Positions 63,351 to 64,000 of a stretch of 64,000 nucleotides of DNA are shown here, piece by piece. How positions within the stretch are numbered: the stretch's first letter is position 1; every line of letters starts with the position of its first letter. Below the pieces are notes generated by a model that was not told where the DNA came from, made no database searches, and saw nothing but the letters and a program-made list of their open reading frames with translations. This DNA comes from Fragum whitleyi (lineage: Eukaryota; Mollusca; Bivalvia; Cardiida; Cardiidae), in assembly GCA_948146395.1 (NCBI GenBank), contig OX411558.1, positions 50,911,622 through 50,975,621 of the forward strand. Direction: 5' to 3'. Position numbers and translations under genes: made by a program.

Positions 63351-63532
63351 TGTTTCTCAAATCTGGATCATATCTTGACAATTTTTCAATCTATCCAATT
63401 TGTTTCAAACAATCGAATGATGAAAGAAATTTAGAAAAAATACGTCTAAAAAATAGCATGTTCGCAGGATTTGCAGATCAGCAAATGCTAAATGCACCTG
63501 TTACTATATTTCATGTTTCAAAGGCCAGATCG
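63351..63532 (+). other. Exon-like open stretch, unrecognised
   Basis: Bounded by TTACTCTTTCTGGACAATTAG and GTGAGT. It encodes 'FLKSGSYLDNFSIYPICFKQ', 'SNDERNLEKIRLKNSMFAGF', 'ADQQMLNAPVTIFHVSKARS'. It begins in phase 2 and ends in phase 0, so it does not join GORASP exon 5 in frame (that reading meets a TAG). No family recognised; possibly an exon of a nested gene or a transposon. Confidence 0.3.
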
Positions 63533-63763
63533 GTGAGTGATTAATCAACATAAAATAATCATTCCTGAGGGTTTTAATAACACAATCATAATCTACAATC
63601 TAATATATGAATCTATTGTTTGTATCTTATAGTGCTTATTAAGTGGCTTTTATAAAGGGAATTGGCTTTTTCAGATGTCATTATTAGTCTATTTCCTAAT
63701 AACTACCAAAGTTTCACATTAAACCTTTTGTCACATCAAAAATATTTTGGACTTTTTAAACGC

Positions 63764-64000
63764 CCGTCGAAGACGGAACATATTATGGGATCACCCGTGG
63801 CTTCCGGGTGTCCGGCGGCGTCCACTTCTTTGTCCGGAGCATAACTCTGTAACTTGAAATCTGATGGACTTCAAACTTGGCAATTGTATTCTTCTCATCA
63901 TTGCAGAGTGCAGTGCACAAGAACCATAACTCTACCTGGCCTATATTTTGAGTTATTGCCCTTTGTTGTTTTTCATACTAGAATCTTGTCCCGAGTATAT
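63764..64000 (-). mobile_element. Tandem-core element, inverted copy (truncated by window)
   Basis: On the minus strand it reproduces the 1500-1690 terminus: hairpin CCGTCTTCGACGGGCG, 'CACGGGTGATCCCATAATA', 'CCGGACAAAGAAGTGGACGC', then part of the 156-bp unit ('GGCAATAACTCAAAATATAG'). The minisatellite is contracted relative to the left-edge copy. Confidence 0.92.

Larger units (their letters stand above)
62213..64000 (+). other. GORASP intron 5 (incomplete)
   Basis: Starts GTATGA. It contains a CAGTCTG-type repeat fragment (about 62655-62735), a palindromic hairpin (63171-63250), an exon-like open stretch (63351-63532) and the start of an inverted edge repeat. Confidence 0.75.

Overview
The window looks like nuclear DNA of a bivalve or closely related lophotrochozoan mollusc. 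It is AT-rich, has long introns, and is dominated by transposable elements. The evidence is a spliced metazoan GORASP (GRASP55/65) gene, an intron-poor B-box/beta-propeller (TRIM-like) reading frame of the kind expanded in bivalves, APE-type LINEs, a Mag/SURL-type Ty3/Gypsy element, an endonuclease-bearing Helitron (Helentron), and many hairpin-ended non-autonomous elements with ~155-bp tandem cores. The species cannot be named from the sequence.

Layout. 1-1700: a 156-bp tandem-repeat element ending in a GC-rich hairpin. 2351-7093: an apparently intact LINE whose ORF1 carries a 2A-type recoding motif and whose ORF2 lies in the same frame behind one UAG in a tobamovirus-type leaky context; its likely 3' end is near 8800. 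9233-10930: a TRIM-like gene broken by two frameshifts. 11-16.7 kb: microsatellites, palindromes and MITE-like debris. 16772-20500: a second, decayed LINE of the same broad clade. 21304-36221: a Ty3/Gypsy element with identical 169-bp LTRs and matching 5-bp flanks. It has gag and pol within 4.3 kb of its 5' LTR, then about 10.5 kb with no recognisable gene before the 3' LTR. That stretch holds a SINE, a Harbinger-like MITE and a large foldback element.

36428 to beyond 64000: the first five coding exons of GORASP (about 145 codons, all with GT/AG junctions), starting only 206 bp after the 3' LTR. Intron 4 is 20.3 kb and houses a TA-flanked MITE, two tandem-core elements, SINE copies and an intact 2442-aa Helentron ORF (48160-55488) with, in order, a cysteine-protease-like domain, a basic 21-residue repeat, Cys clusters, HUH Rep, SF1 helicase and APE-like endonuclease. 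The right edge (63764-64000) holds an inverted copy of the repeat at the left edge.

The only clearly conserved host gene is GORASP; the TRIM-like gene is a probable second one. Most of the rest is mobile DNA. The most notable observations are the LINE's pairing of 2A recoding with programmed stop readthrough, the oversized LTR element next to the GORASP promoter, and several non-autonomous elements sharing a hairpin + CTCTTGT end beside a possibly active Helentron.
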